A DNA stretch of 60,416 bases from JAZDFP01 sp043801445 (GTDB lineage Bacteria; Planctomycetota; MHYJ01; JACQXL01), in the NCBI GenBank assembly GCA_043801445.1, contig JAZDMB010000061.1:1-60416 (forward strand), read 5' to 3'. The notes below the pieces were generated by a model. The model ran no database searches and was not told where the DNA came from. It worked only from the letters and a program-made list of their open reading frames with translations. Position numbers and translations under genes: made by a program. This document shows, piece by piece, positions 50,538 through 58,933 of this stretch (positions are counted from its first letter, which is position 1; each line of letters opens with the position of its first letter).

Positions 50538-52967
50538 TTACTTTATCTCAGCCGGAGTAACCAGCACCACGAAATCAAATTGTGCTAAATCATCTAATTT
50601 CTTGACATCAATACGGGCTATGAGCATCTTGATTGCCTTCGGCTCGGCAATTATTTCTAATCCTAATTTCTTCAATTCCTCTATCTTTTCCGCCGATGTA
50701 TCACGCAGATAGACTTTAATCGTTACCTTACCGTCCTTGACTTCAAAGTCCTTGAGTTTAAGGTTACCATCCTTGCCTTCTTTGGCAACCTTATCTGCCA
50801 GTCCTTGAAGTATCAGGTCAAGTCTTGCCTTTATCTTTTCTTCGCGGGTCTTGGGTTCCGCTTGAATAGTATCGGCAGAACTTTTTTCCTCTGTCTGAGC
50901 CCGAGACGACGGTGCCGATGGTGACGATGGTTTTGGTGGTTGTGGTGCACCTGCTTGAGAAAAACCACCGCCTACGGCACCTTTCCTCATCGCTTCTTTG
51001 TCTTTCAAGCCAAATACTCCGTCATAACTAACACCTTCAGGCATTTCTACGGGGACAGTAATGGTCTTCGGCTTGCCGCCTTCGGTGATAACCATTTCTT
51101 CCACGGCAACGAACGAGGTATATTGGGTCATCAGCCGGAATTCCAGACCCAGATGGGTAATCTGGTCTTTAATCTCCGGCTTGGGATTACCGTTCTGAAT
51201 CCCCAGCAAGTCCTGATTCATCAGGTCATCAATTCTGGCGCGAGCCCAGAGTGAAGCGAGTGCCCCATTTTCAGGTTTATCATCCGGTAATTCCAGAGCG
51301 ATTTTCCTGCTGAATTCCCTACCGGCAATCTTTCCTTTGAGCGTTATCTCGCCTTTGCCACCTTTTATATAACGACCTTTTAATACCAGAGGTTTGGCTG
51401 AGAATAAATCGGGAATGTTATTCGGATATATATCAGCGACCGCCAGACCGCCCCAATCAATAGAGATATCCGTAAGTAAAGGACAGGCAATACGTTCGTG
51501 GAATCGTTCAGCAGCCCGGTGACCGGGTTCGCTCAGCGTAACATAATCAACCTCGCCCCGCCCTATTCGTGCCATATTATCCAGCAGGAAACGATTAACA
51601 CTATTACCTACACCGAAGGAGAATAATCTGGCGTTACCAAGATTCTTCTGAACTGCATCTATAATCTGCATATCATTGCCCACATAACCATCGGTCATAA
51701 AGCAGACGATGCGAAGTTTATTCGGGTCAGGCGGAGTAGTAAGCGCGGCTAATGCCGCAGGGAGCATCTCGGTACCGCCTGAACCTAATTTACTTGCCAA
51801 AAATTGTAACCCTTTTTCCCTGTTCTCCTTAGTATTAGATTGAGGAGTATCAAAGAGTTTGGTCGGGACCGGATTAAAGGCAATCAGGTTGAAGGTATCA
51901 CTGTCATTCATCATCTCAATACAAAGTTTCATTGTCTCTTTTGCCTTTTCTATGGGTTGTCCCCGCATTGAACCTGAGACATCAATAACGAAGACCATTT
52001 CTTTGGGGCTTATTTCGGTCTTTGCAGGCCGCTTGGGTGGCTGAAGAATCAGGGTAAAGAAACCATTGCCTCTCTTAGCAGTCGTAAGGATTGCATCCTC
52101 AATCTTATCGCCGGCAACCTCCCAGTTCAGGACAAAATCCTTGTTGGGAATAGTCTTGCCGGTCTTGAGTGCAATCTGCATAGCAGATTCATTTATCTTT
52201 TTGGTATCAATCTCATGCAGTTTGGAATTGATGCGTTTAATGGGTAAGCCGGCATTGAGACTGACCGTAACAGATATATCGTGTCCGGCGCGTGTGCCTT
52301 CAGGCGTAACCGGCGGAGTTATCTTAGAGGCATCCGGGACTTGAGTAGTATCAGGCGACCAGCCGGTACCCTGTTGGCTCGTGGGTGCACCGGGTATATA
52401 GCGCGGTCCGACCACCATCGGGAATACGAAATTGTATTCACCATCCTCATATTTAAGGATTTCCACATAACTGATGGTAACAGTCACGGATTCACCGGGC
52501 ATAATATTGGCAACCGATTGGGTAAATATATTAGGTCTTTCCTGGTCAAGGAGACTGGCGACCTTGCCGGCATTCTTAGCGGCTTCGTAAATCTGGCGCG
52601 CCTCTTCACGTTTCTTAATTTCACCTCTGATGGTGCGCTCGCCTACCTTCATTAACATATCATCTACAGCCGCATCAGATGAAAGTGGAAAGACATATAT
52701 GGCTTCAATCTTTTCCTTGAATGGATTCTCAAACTGCTGGGTAACATTCACCCGCGCTACATAGCCCGAGATTTCTGCCTTGACATCCGTATGTTTTAAA
52801 GGACACTCCCCGATAGGCTTGCCATCCTTGTCAATCACCTTGAGTTCACCTTCAGTAACCTTCGGGTCATCAGGGGTTTGTTGTTTTTGCTGAGTCAATC
52901 CGTTACTCTTCATCAGGCACAGACAAAATACCAGTCCCATCAACAGTGTTAATATTGTTCTTTTCAT
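50538..52967 (-). CDS. VIT- and vWA-domain exported protein (first)
   Basis: An 809-residue protein with a signal peptide (residues 1-22). A VIT domain (about 35-170; VTQQFENPFKEKIEAIYVFP, then RQIYEAAKNAGKVASLLDQE) precedes a vWA domain with the MIDAS motif DVSGSMRG (about 325). A Pro/Ser-rich linker and a C-terminal region (about 730-805) follow. This inter-alpha-trypsin-inhibitor-like layout is common in Planctomycetota and Bacteroidota and suggests metal-dependent surface protein binding. I start at the ATG with AGGAG eight bases upstream rather than the GTG at 52976. It lies 20 bases from a paralogue. Confidence 0.85.
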   Translation of the reverse strand: MKRTILTLLMGLVFCLCLMKSNGLTQQKQQTPDDPKVTEGELKVIDKDGKPIGECPLKHTDVKAEISGYVARVNVTQQFENPFKEKIEAIYVFPLSSDAAVDDMLMKVGERTIRGEIKKREEARQIYEAAKNAGKVASLLDQERPNIFTQSVANIMPGESVTVTISYVEILKYEDGEYNFVFPMVVGPRYIPGAPTSQQGTGWSPDTTQVPDASKITPPVTPEGTRAGHDISVTVSLNAGLPIKRINSKLHEIDTKKINESAMQIALKTGKTIPNKDFVLNWEVAGDKIEDAILTTAKRGNGFFTLILQPPKRPAKTEISPKEMVFVIDVSGSMRGQPIEKAKETMKLCIEMMNDSDTFNLIAFNPVPTKLFDTPQSNTKENREKGLQFLASKLGSGGTEMLPAALAALTTPPDPNKLRIVCFMTDGYVGNDMQIIDAVQKNLGNARLFSFGVGNSVNRFLLDNMARIGRGEVDYVTLSEPGHRAAERFHERIACPLLTDISIDWGGLAVADIYPNNIPDLFSAKPLVLKGRYIKGGKGEITLKGKIAGREFSRKIALELPDDKPENGALASLWARARIDDLMNQDLLGIQNGNPKPEIKDQITHLGLEFRLMTQYTSFVAVEEMVITEGGKPKTITVPVEMPEGVSYDGVFGLKDKEAMRKGAVGGGFSQAGAPQPPKPSSPSAPSSRAQTEEKSSADTIQAEPKTREEKIKARLDLILQGLADKVAKEGKDGNLKLKDFEVKDGKVTIKVYLRDTSAEKIEELKKLGLEIIAEPKAIKMLIARIDVKKLDDLAQFDFVVLVTPAEIK

Positions 52968-52986
52968 AAAGTTCACTCCTTTCTTT

Positions 52987-55197
52987 CTATTCAGAGATTA
53001 TTGAATAAATCTTATCACCGAAACAGACCACGACATTTTTACCTAAGGCAAAGTATTTGGCTAATTGGGTATTCTTCTTGATTGTATCAAAATAGTCATC
53101 ACTCAAATATTTGACCTTAGTAATCTTATCCTTATCCTTTTCCTGATAGAGGCTGTCATACCAAACGCCATCACTGAGGTAGAAGGTTTTGTCACCCACC
53201 TGTTTTACAGTGAGTTCCATATCACCAGATGCAAAATCATATTCACCCTTTTTTAATGCTTCCGTTTCCTTGCTGAAACCGACTGCGTCTTTTCCGGTAG
53301 CCTGTGATGGTGCTGCTGGTGGTTGTGGTGACAATCCTCCAACTCTACCCTTGTCTCTCATTTCTTCAACTGCACGCCTCATACCCGGAGAATTAGAGCC
53401 GCCACCCATTCTGACATCCTCCACAACTAACCAGGAGGTATAGGGAGTAAGAATAGCGTATTCCTTGGCGAGTTTGATAATTTCATCTTTTACTTCCTTG
53501 TTCTCGCCTCTGAGTTTGATTTCATCCAAAAGATACCCGATTTTACTGGTTGCCCAAAGTCTGGGTATAAAATCTGTTGTTTCGGTATTAGCAAAGGTGG
53601 CTTCATATTCAAACTTGCGCGGTTCGCCGTTAACCATACCGGTAAGCGTAATCAGTTTCTGCCCGTCGCCCTTATACCTACCCATTATAACCATTTGTGA
53701 GCCGCGGAAGATATCGGCAGTATTTTTTGGATAACGGTCATAAATTTCTATCCCCGAAACCTCCACCTTGACATCAGAAAGCACAGGATAAGCAATCTTG
53801 TCATAGAAGTTGGATACTTTAATCTCAATATCTTCACCCGGTGTAATGTATTCGCGTGCGCCGCGATTCGCTTCAGCCAATTTGTCAAGAAGATGGGTAT
53901 TGACATCAAAACCCACGCCAAAGGTAAAGATACGGATATTGGCTGTATTTTTAGCCGCTACATTCTTGAGAATCTGCTGGGGATTCTGTTCTCCGACAGT
54001 CGGAATACCATCGGTCAGGAAAACAATCATAAATGGTCTTTTGCTGCTTGATTCAGCCATCCCCAGAACGGTCTGGAGCGCATCATTGATATTGGTGCCG
54101 CCGCGCGCTTCAATATCCGTAACCCATTTAACTGCCTCTGCACGTGTTGCCTTACCTGCCTCCTGCAAACTATCCTTAAATTGACGTACATCTCCGCTGA
54201 ATGTCACCAGATTAAAACGGTCTGAATCACGCAGGCTATTGATACAGAAATTCAATGATTTCTTCGCCTGCTCAATTTTGCCATTCTCCAACATAGAACC
54301 GGATGTATCCAGAACGAAAACCACATCCTTCTTAATTATCTCGTTATCCTTCATATCGTATTTTGGAGAAAGCATCATCATAAAGAAACCGTCTGTATTG
54401 AGTTTTTTGTATGTAACCAGATTAATGCCGAATTGTTTCTCGGATAGGCTGTAATAAAGCAAGAAGTCTTTATCGGGTTTCATCTTATTCTGCTCGAAAC
54501 TAATGGATACATTGCGGTCATCCTTGCGAACGATATCAATATTGGGATAGGTCGGTGAATAGACGGTTTTAATCGGAATACCTGATTTAATGGTTGCCTT
54601 GATAACCGCAGAATCAATGGCTTCCTCTGAAAACTTGTTCGTTCCCCAGGGATGACGGAATACACAAAGCCCATTATCATTAGAAATCCGATAAGTATAT
54701 GAGTATTTTATGCGGACATTACCCGGTCCCTGGCCCAAGTCCTGATTAAAGGCAGGAATCGGGAATACCCTTAATTTGAGCAATCCGTATCCGGCATATT
54801 CCAGAAGCGCCGGGTCAATCCGCTGGCGCACAATTTCCTGATAGTATTGTAATGCCTTATCACTGTCCAATAATTCGCCTTTGCTTTCAGCGCCGTTAAT
54901 CCACAAAGAAAGATTCCGGACCGATGCCTCAGGCAGAATAGGAAGAATGAAATTTCCTTCTAACTGCCTATGATTGGGATTATGAAATATCTCGTCAACT
55001 GTTACCATTGCTATATTATCGTCAATCTTAATATCCAATGTGGTATTCTTTACCGAAATGTTGGTTACCCGAATATCAGGCGGAAGAGGACGGCGGTCTA
55101 TTTCTATTATCCCGCAAGCCGAAGCCGTTGGGCTTGCCGCCACAACCATTCCGATTGTCAGCACTATCAGTGCCAGCCATATATTTACGTTTTTCAT
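52987..55197 (-). CDS. VIT- and vWA-domain exported protein (second)
   Basis: A 736-residue paralogue directly upstream of the first, with a signal peptide (residues 1-27, ending TASA). The VIT domain (about 35-165; DEIFHNPNHRQLEGNFILPI) has the usual SKGELLDSDKALQYYQEIVR segment. The vWA domain has MIDAS motif DTSGSMLENG (about 297). An extra C-terminal domain (GDKTFYLSDGVWYDSLYQEK, about 670-736) is not in the partner. AAAGGAG precedes the ATG. The pair probably forms an operon and possibly a hetero-complex. Confidence 0.85.
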   Translation of the reverse strand: MKNVNIWLALIVLTIGMVVAASPTASACGIIEIDRRPLPPDIRVTNISVKNTTLDIKIDDNIAMVTVDEIFHNPNHRQLEGNFILPILPEASVRNLSLWINGAESKGELLDSDKALQYYQEIVRQRIDPALLEYAGYGLLKLRVFPIPAFNQDLGQGPGNVRIKYSYTYRISNDNGLCVFRHPWGTNKFSEEAIDSAVIKATIKSGIPIKTVYSPTYPNIDIVRKDDRNVSISFEQNKMKPDKDFLLYYSLSEKQFGINLVTYKKLNTDGFFMMMLSPKYDMKDNEIIKKDVVFVLDTSGSMLENGKIEQAKKSLNFCINSLRDSDRFNLVTFSGDVRQFKDSLQEAGKATRAEAVKWVTDIEARGGTNINDALQTVLGMAESSSKRPFMIVFLTDGIPTVGEQNPQQILKNVAAKNTANIRIFTFGVGFDVNTHLLDKLAEANRGAREYITPGEDIEIKVSNFYDKIAYPVLSDVKVEVSGIEIYDRYPKNTADIFRGSQMVIMGRYKGDGQKLITLTGMVNGEPRKFEYEATFANTETTDFIPRLWATSKIGYLLDEIKLRGENKEVKDEIIKLAKEYAILTPYTSWLVVEDVRMGGGSNSPGMRRAVEEMRDKGRVGGLSPQPPAAPSQATGKDAVGFSKETEALKKGEYDFASGDMELTVKQVGDKTFYLSDGVWYDSLYQEKDKDKITKVKYLSDDYFDTIKKNTQLAKYFALGKNVVVCFGDKIYSIISE

Positions 55198-55819
55198 ACC
55201 TTTCTCCTTTCACAATTTCAGTTATTAATATATTGCCTTATAGAACCATTCACATTGTCTATATATATGAACGTTTGAGCCGTATAAAATACGCCGTCAA
55301 ATATAAAAATATTAATTATATTTAATTTTCCTATTCTGTTATTAGTCTTCTTAACTCCCTTTCTGTAATATTAGAGTATCATCGCTGTAAAATTTGCGAG
55401 ACAAAATAAGATTTAGAGTAAAATTGTAATTATTTAACCGGATGAAATCAGCCACAGATTCCACAGATTAAATCCGTGTCCCAAAATGGGATAAATAATT
55501 TATTGTATGGAATTTCAAAGACAAAATATAAATAAGTAAACTGATTAAACAGATTGAAACCGATTAAGCAGAAAGAACAGTTTCAGCCTGAGGCTGATCC
55601 GCCTTCGGCGGAAAATCTATTCAAATCCGTTTAATCTGCTTACTATAAATAATTTATATTTATGTCCGAATTTCACCGATTAAATTCAATCTGTGTAATC
55701 TGTGGCTATAACCTGTGGCTCTCTGTTCGAGACTTTTACTTCAATCCGCTAATCTATTACGCAAAATTATTATTAATTTGCTGGATTCCAGGCGAAATAT
55801 TATGGTATAAATCGTTCAT
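55198..55819. repeat. 622-bp gap filled with CACAGATT and related phrases
   Basis: GCCACAGATTCCACAGATTA and AAATCCGTGTCCC at about 55450-55485 copy the segment at 31.73 kb. CTGATTAAACAGATT, a GATCCGCCTTCGGCGGA palindrome at about 55599-55615, and TCTGTGTAATCTGTGGCT at about 55688-55705 follow. A 77-codon frame (55662) reads through these and is not called. I see no promoter I would trust. Confidence 0.6.
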
Positions 55820-57250
55820 ATGGAAAACAAAACGACAGCATCCGCCATCCAATCAAGTAACATACAGGTTCTCTTACAGATTAGTAATGCCCTGATGTCT
55901 GAGAAGAACCTCGACCGCCTGCTGAAGTTGATAGTAGACAGGGCAAGCGCTCTTTTATATGCTGAGCGAACCTCTATCTTTTTACTGGATAACGATACCA
56001 ATGAACTTTATACAAGAGTCGCGCAATTAAATGAGATTTCCGAAATCAGGTTCCCGGCAGATAAAGGAATTGCAGGTTGTGCGGTTACAAACCCAAAACT
56101 GATAAATATTCCTGATGCCTATAAGGATAGCCGTTTTAATCAGGAAATAGACAAGGAAACCGGTTATCGGACGCACAATATTTTATGCGCTCCGATGCTC
56201 AATCACAAGAATGAAGTGGTCGGCGTCTTGCAGGTCCTGAATAAAAAGAGCGGAGGTTTCGGATTAGAGGATGAATTGTTAATAATGGCGTTAGCCGCTC
56301 AGGCTGCGGTGGCTGTGGAAAACGCCCATTTGTATCATGAACAAGAATTGACATTAAAGAGTTTCCTGAAGACATTAGCATCGGCCATAGATGCGCGTGA
56401 CCCGGCAACAGCAGGTCATTCGGAACGCGTGGCAAGGCTCGCAATAAATATAGGCAAGGCAATCGGTTTTAATGAAACAGAACTGAAAATGCTGGATTAT
56501 TCAGCCGCGCTTCACGATGTGGGTAAAATCGGCGTGCCTGATAGAATTCTGCTAAAACCTGGCACACTTACGCCGGAAGAATTCGAAGAAATGAAACGAC
56601 ACGCCGTAAGAACCAAAGAAATACTTGATAATATGTTCTTCTCAAGGGAACTGAGGGAAATTCCTCATGTCGCTTCAACACACCATGAGAAATTGGATGG
56701 ATCAGGTTATCCCGAAGGTCTTAAAGGCGACCAGATGACAATATCAGCCAAAATCCTGGCAATTGCCGATGTCTATGATGCGCTGGTAGCTCAGGACCGT
56801 TCTTATAGAAAAGCAGTATCTCATGAACAGGCAATCGCTATCTTGGAAGAAGGTCGTGATACAAAATTTGACGGTAAGATTTTGGACATATTCAAAAAGA
56901 AGAAATTATATCTGATTGAACGCCGTAAATATCAGAGAATTACTGTTAGGATTCCATTTGATTATCAATTAAAAACAGATAAGAAAGAACTATCCGAAAA
57001 ACTATTGTTACAAGAGACCATAGATATTAGTGCGGCTGGTTTATTGATGGCTAACAAAAGACTATATCCTCTTGGAACAGAACTGAATATCATCATAAAA
57101 TTAGACAGTAAAAATTATAATCTCATGGGACGAATTGCGCGCGCCGATAAAAAATTCGCTAAAAATATATATCACATTGGCATCGCTTTTACTAATATAA
57201 CCGGTTCTGAACAGGAAGAATTATCAACAGTTTTACATCAACCCCGTTAG
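55820..57250 (+). CDS. GAF / HD-GYP / PilZ protein
   Basis: A 476-residue cytoplasmic signalling protein. A GAF sensor (about residues 12-165; YAERTSIFLLDNDTNELYTR and GYRTHNILCAPMLNHKNEVV) is joined to an HD-GYP phosphodiesterase (about 180-350) with HSERVARLAI, ALHDVGKIGVPDRIL, STHHEKLDGSGYPEGL and DVYDALVAQDRSYR, all catalytic motifs intact. A PilZ domain follows (about 370-470; ERRKYQRITVRIPFDY, then DISAAGLLM), which binds cyclic di-GMP. It should degrade cyclic di-GMP and be tuned by it. No clear Shine-Dalgarno. Confidence 0.9.
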   Translation: MENKTTASAIQSSNIQVLLQISNALMSEKNLDRLLKLIVDRASALLYAERTSIFLLDNDTNELYTRVAQLNEISEIRFPADKGIAGCAVTNPKLINIPDAYKDSRFNQEIDKETGYRTHNILCAPMLNHKNEVVGVLQVLNKKSGGFGLEDELLIMALAAQAAVAVENAHLYHEQELTLKSFLKTLASAIDARDPATAGHSERVARLAINIGKAIGFNETELKMLDYSAALHDVGKIGVPDRILLKPGTLTPEEFEEMKRHAVRTKEILDNMFFSRELREIPHVASTHHEKLDGSGYPEGLKGDQMTISAKILAIADVYDALVAQDRSYRKAVSHEQAIAILEEGRDTKFDGKILDIFKKKKLYLIERRKYQRITVRIPFDYQLKTDKKELSEKLLLQETIDISAAGLLMANKRLYPLGTELNIIIKLDSKNYNLMGRIARADKKFAKNIYHIGIAFTNITGSEQEELSTVLHQPR

Positions 57251-57449
57251 AGATAGGTCGCCCATCTGATGGGTTTTTAATGTTTAATTTGGTAATTATG
57301 GTAAACAAGAAGAGTTATTATCGTTAACTCATAATAGGGACGACCGTCCGTAGCGAATAATTATCTTCCTTAAAGATATTAATTAGTCTTATGTATTTTA
57401 TTATAACCTACTATTATTGATATCATTCATCTCTAACGGGGTAAACTTT

Positions 57450-58895
57450 ATGCAAAATCTAAAAATCATTCCTAATATTGTCATTGTTGGCAGGCCCAAT
57501 GTGGGCAAGTCTACCTTGTTCAATGCTTTGCTCAAACGCAGGGCCGCTATTGTAGATTCGATACCGGGTACAACCAGAGACCGACTCTCGGCACAGGTTA
57601 CCTACGAGACATTCAGCAAAAACCCCCTTAATACCCATTTAATAAATGGGGGAAAAGAGGAATTATTAAAATTCACTGTAGAATTAACCGATACCGGCGG
57701 AATAGAGTTTGATTCCAAACAACAATTATTCTGGTCTGCTATTCAGAAACAAATAGACACTGCTTTAAATGAAGCAAATATTCTTCTGTTTGTCGTTGAT
57801 GTTCGTAACGGAGTTACAAGTGTTGACGAAAAGATCAGCAAAATGCTTCATAATCAGAATAAACCGGTCATCCTTTGCGTTAATAAAGCAGATACGTGGA
57901 AATTAGAAGATGGCCAGAACGAATTCTATAAACTTGGATGGCCTCTGATAGTAATATCAGCATTACAAAAACGGGGACTGGATACACTACGAGAAGTAAT
58001 AAGTGAAAAGTTATCGGAAGAAAACCGGAAGTCCCCGCCCGAACCTGACCGGTCGGACGGGTTGGCATCCGGCCAGGCAGAAATGACTATTGCTATTGTG
58101 GGCAAACGAAATGTCGGGAAATCAACTCTTGTAAATACCCTTGCCCGTCAGGAACGCACCATTGTCAGCGAAATACCGGGCACGACCAGAGACTCCATTG
58201 ATGTCAAGTTCGAAAGACAGAGCGAAACATTTATTGCGATCGATACAGCTGGAATACTAAGGAGAAGGAAATTAAAAGAAGCCGTGGATATTTATAGCCA
58301 GCAAAGAACCGAATCTTCAATAAGACGAGCGGATGTAGTTATTTTCTTGATTGACGCACAAGAAAGAATATCAGAGATGGACAAGAAAATAGCTGATTCT
58401 ATAATAGAAAATAAAAAACCTTGTGTAATAATCATTAATAAATGGGACTTAGTAAAAGATAAAATGTCAACTGAAGACTATCGAAAATACCTTGATAAAG
58501 CGATGCCGTTTATGGGATTTGCCCCTATCGTATTTAGCTCTGCTAAAACAGGATTCAATGTTAACGAAACGATAGAATTAACCACACAATTATATAAACA
58601 GGCTGGAATAAAGATTCAGACTTCTATTCTTAATAAGGTCACGGAAAAAATAAAGGCCAACATACCGGTAGTCAAAAGAGGCGCCAAACAACCTAAAATA
58701 TACTACGCAATCCAAAGCGGTTCATATCCTCCGACCTTTACTTTAATGATTAATAATAGTTCTCTTTTTAGCAAAAGAGCCATCCGTTATATCGAACAGC
58801 AATTGCATAAAGAATTGCCTATCCAAGAAGTGCCGATAAGAATCGTAATCAGAAGCAAACCACGTTCAAAGATAACAACGGGATTAAACGGATAA
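57450..58895 (+). CDS. der: GTPase Der (EngA), with two inserted palindromic segments
   Basis: An essential tandem-domain GTPase for 50S ribosome assembly. Two G domains carry GRPNVGKSTLFNAL and GKRNVGKSTLVNTL (P-loops), DTGGI/DTAGI (G3) and NKAD/NKWD (G4), followed by a KH-like C-terminal domain (VKRGAKQPKIYYAIQSGSYP). The start at 57450 is preferred over 57417 because the added residues come from the CTAACGGGG phrase. Two stretches look foreign: SKNPLNTHLINGGKEE in the first G domain before the DTGGI segment, and SPPEPDRSDGLASGQAE in the linker. Both are encoded by palindromic DNA and keep the frame. Confidence 0.92.
   Translation: MQNLKIIPNIVIVGRPNVGKSTLFNALLKRRAAIVDSIPGTTRDRLSAQVTYETFSKNPLNTHLINGGKEELLKFTVELTDTGGIEFDSKQQLFWSAIQKQIDTALNEANILLFVVDVRNGVTSVDEKISKMLHNQNKPVILCVNKADTWKLEDGQNEFYKLGWPLIVISALQKRGLDTLREVISEKLSEENRKSPPEPDRSDGLASGQAEMTIAIVGKRNVGKSTLVNTLARQERTIVSEIPGTTRDSIDVKFERQSETFIAIDTAGILRRRKLKEAVDIYSQQRTESSIRRADVVIFLIDAQERISEMDKKIADSIIENKKPCVIIINKWDLVKDKMSTEDYRKYLDKAMPFMGFAPIVFSSAKTGFNVNETIELTTQLYKQAGIKIQTSILNKVTEKIKANIPVVKRGAKQPKIYYAIQSGSYPPTFTLMINNSSLFSKRAIRYIEQQLHKELPIQEVPIRIVIRSKPRSKITTGLNG
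57619..57660. repeat. In-frame palindromic element in der, first copy
   Basis: CCCATTTAATAAATGGG (57634-57650) is a perfect 8-bp stem, within AACCCCCTTAATA...GGGGGAAAAGAGG outer sequence. Confidence 0.75.
58033..58080. repeat. In-frame palindromic element in der, second copy
   Basis: CCCGCCCGAACCTGACCGG, then TCGGACGGGTTGGCATCCGG and CCAGGCAG. It is related to the galT element (TCCGGTCAGGCGGG there, TCCGGCCAGGCAG here) and is read in the same frame as SGQA. Confidence 0.8.
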
Positions 58896-58933
58896 TTCTA
58901 ATCTGATAAATCCGTTAAATCATGTCGTTTGAT

